Shown here: in pieces, positions 1-64,000 of the stretch
Layout of the letters: every line of letters begins with the position of its first letter
How positions within the stretch are numbered: position 1 is the stretch's first letter
Assembly: GCA_034336665.1 (NCBI GenBank)
Contig: CM067565.1
Span: 85,128,858-85,192,857 of the forward strand
Source: Luscinia megarhynchos
Taxonomy: Eukaryota > Chordata > Aves > Passeriformes > Turdidae
Direction of reading: 5' to 3'
DNA: 64,000 bases
Notes under the pieces: generated by a model
Told to the model about the DNA's origin: nothing
The model's input: only the letters and a program-made list of their open reading frames with translations
The model's database searches: none
Program-made: the position numbers and the translations under genes

Positions 1-62303
<62,303 letters not shown>

Positions 62304-62540
62304 CGCGGCGGCTGCTGCCGGCTCCTGCGCCGCCTCTCGGGCCGGGGCGCGCTCAGCACCTGCCCCGGGACGCGGGGCTCGGCGGGCGGGGAGCGGGCTC
62401 CGGTTCTGCCGGCTCGCCCCCGAGGCGGGCGTACAGTCTCAGGACACTGCCGAGGATTGTACGGCCCGCTCGGGGGAGGCGGTGGCGGCGGCTGCTGCGG
62501 CGGGACAGGAGCGGCGCGGCGGCGGGGCTGTGCAGCTCGG
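62304..62540 (-). other. EPAS1: EPAS1 5' leader (5' boundary estimated)
   Basis: This is the GC-rich stretch between a likely core promoter and the start codon. It contains the IRE and several GGC/GCC runs. No ATG occurs on the minus strand between 62304 and about 62640, so the leader has no upstream open frame wherever in that interval transcription begins. The 5' end is an estimate, placed about 30 nt downstream of a TTTAAA sequence at 62564-62569. Cap-mapping data would fix it. Confidence 0.6.
62431..62462 (-). promoter_or_regulatory. EPAS1: Iron-responsive element in the EPAS1 5' leader
   Basis: On the minus strand the hairpin has the canonical six-base loop CAGUGU at 62449-62444. The upper stem is two G-C pairs, a bulged U at 62441, then C-G, U-A and C-G. 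The bulged C is at 62455. The lower stem continues with U-A, an A.C mismatch, A-U, C-G, A-U, U-A and G-C. The loop, the bulged C and the extra 3' bulged U match the known mammalian HIF-2alpha IRE. IRP1 binds that element in iron-poor cells and blocks translation of HIF-2alpha mRNA (established for mammals). It lies about 130 nt upstream of the start codon. Function in this species is inferred from structure. Confidence 0.93.
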
Positions 62541-62760
62541 CGCCGCCCGCAGAAAGTTCTCACTTTAAACCTCGGGCCGCCGCTGGCCGCGGGGGCAGGG
62601 CCGGCCCCTCCGCCCGGGACCCGGCCCGGCCCGGCCCGGCCCGGCCCCGCCGCCGCGCCCGCCAATGGGGGCCGGCAGGGCGCCCCGGGCTCCCCGCCCC
62701 CGGCACCGGCCCGGCCGGGGGTCAGCGGGGCCGCTCCGCCCGCCGGCGCCGCTCGCTTGT
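62541..62760 (-). promoter_or_regulatory. EPAS1: EPAS1 core and proximal promoter
   Basis: A TTTAAA sequence at 62564-62569 could act as a weak TATA element. A CCAAT pentamer on the plus strand at 62662-62666, so inverted relative to the gene, is a typical NF-Y site roughly 100-130 bp upstream of the estimated start. Between them lies GC-box-like sequence and a run of five CCGGC units at 62621-62645. The assignment rests on position relative to exon 1 and on composition; no start site can be seen directly. Confidence 0.6.
62621..62645. repeat. CCGGC pentamer tandem repeat, five units
   Basis: Five exact CCGGC units lie in the proximal promoter and are flanked by related GC-rich sequence. The repeat is self-complementary in part and contains repeated CCGG. 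It is short and may vary in copy number between individuals. Confidence 0.85.
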
Positions 62761-63140
62761 TTATTAGCTAGTGGAGGTTTTCGTTATTCAACTTTCTTGT
62801 CCTTCTTTCTTTCTTTTTTATTATTTTCCCCCTTTCTTTCCCAGAAGCGCTGTCTCCCCGCCGGTGCGGTGCGAGGGCACCGCAGCACCTGCCCGGCGGC
62901 GGCGGAGCTGCCCCGGCACCGAGCGCTGCTCCCGCAAGCGGGGACCCGCCCCGGCCTCGCCCCCTGGAGCGCCCCCCGTTCAGCCCGAGGCGGGGGGCGT
63001 TGAGAAAATAAATGTACAGTGAGGACAACAGCAGCCGCAAGGACGGTGCGGGCTCGGGGCGAGGCGCCGCAGCCATCGCGGCGTGCGGGGCCGCCCCGCT
63101 CCGGCCCGGGTCGCGCACGGAGAGGGAGGGTGGCGGCGGC

Positions 63141-64000
63141 CGGGGCACAGGGATGTGCAAGGAAGCAAGGGCTGTACCTTTGCCTCCTTGATGGGACTTC
63201 CTTCCCCGCTTTGTGTTTTCCATTTTATTTTCTGTATCGTATTGTATATTTCAATCCAGGCATTTTTAAGACTCATGGTTGATGACACATGGTGAAGCGA
63301 GTCTGCGGCAAGTGCCAAAGCTCGTCTCATGCTAGCACCTGCTATGGCTTGCTGCAGTTAAGATAAATGTAAATAATAATATTTTAAAAACCCCTCTTGC
63401 TTTGATTTCTGTTCATTTTACACCAAAGCGACTAACTTTCCTAGACAAGGGCTTATGAGAATTTTTCCTGATATTGTCTTTCAGCATAGTAGAAACTTCA
63501 GCCTTATCTTCATGTTCTCTAAGGCTTACTTTACACTTTTATATCTTGAACCACGTGCACACCTTTCTGTTAGGCTGCACGAGGTTTTCTTTACTTCTGG
63601 AAGATGGAAGTACTGTGGGCAACATGAGCCAAACAAGACTTATTTCTTGCTAATTCAAATTTGAGCCATTTCCCCACGCCATTTCAGAGGCTGGTTTGTA
63701 TACAATGGGTCAGAGGGTGTTTTCCTTTTCTTTTATACAGTATGAAAGTTTAAAGAAATGCATTTTGGTTTGAATTTGCATATTCTGCTCTCAAGTCTGA
63801 AAAGAGCTACACATGCTTACACAGCAACGGCCTAATTATGTGGTAACAGTTGGGTTTTTTTCTTGTTGTACAAGAGAACCTAAACAAAAGAAACCCACAA
63901 ATATTTAAAACCTAAGTAAACTTAGTCAGACAGAATTTGTGTATGCAGGACTAAATTTAACCTTCTGGGAATAGGAGAATGCAATGGGATCAAAGAACCA
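63141..64000. other. Upstream flank of EPAS1, no gene seen
   Basis: The sequence returns to AT-rich composition upstream of the island. No coding exon, RNA gene or clear interspersed repeat was recognised. A CACGTG hexamer at 63552-63557 is a possible E-box or hypoxia-response core about 1 kb upstream of the estimated start. Short open frames look like chance. Confidence 0.6.

Overview
The window is vertebrate nuclear DNA, almost certainly from a bird. It holds the 5' part of one gene on the minus strand, EPAS1 (HIF-2alpha, hypoxia-inducible factor 2 alpha). The bird assignment rests on a CR1 LINE 3' fragment at the left end, the low density of recognisable interspersed repeats, and a protein very close to, but not identical with, mammalian HIF-2alpha. 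CR1 also occurs in other reptiles, so the species is not resolved. There is no bacterial, viral or CRISPR content.

Layout, right to left (direction of transcription): upstream flank (about 62,700-64,000); a GC-rich CpG-island promoter (about 61,600-63,140); exon 1 with a 5' leader and 26 coding nt (62,278-62,303); intron 1 of 41 kb; exon 2 (21,002-21,192, bHLH); intron 2 of 10 kb; exons 3, 4, 5 and 6 clustered between 10,936 and 9,194 (PAS-A and the PAS-A/PAS-B linker); intron 6 of 8.1 kb; exon 7 (956-1,062, start of PAS-B); and the beginning of intron 7, which contains the CR1 copy. All internal junctions are GT-AG and the phases join without a break, giving 294 complete codons plus one base. 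Exon 8 onward (rest of PAS-B, oxygen-dependent degradation domain, transactivation domains) lies beyond the left edge.

The most informative regulatory feature is an iron-responsive element (IRE) in the 5' leader about 130 nt upstream of the start codon. It has a CAGUGU loop, a bulged C and an extra bulged U, the arrangement known for mammalian HIF-2alpha mRNA. No AUG lies in the leader upstream of the start codon. The introns contain a few CpG-dense patches that stand out from the AT-rich background and carry hypoxia-response-element cores, and one carries a perfect palindromic steroid-receptor site. They are candidate enhancers or alternative promoters, not proven ones. Intron 5 is 90 nt, a multiple of three, and open in frame, so its retention would insert 30 residues.

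I found no second protein-coding gene and no convincing undescribed system. The longer open frames in the introns and CpG island look like chance or composition effects. Coordinates of exons and the IRE come from reading the sequence directly. The transcription start, enhancer roles and CR1 boundaries are inference.
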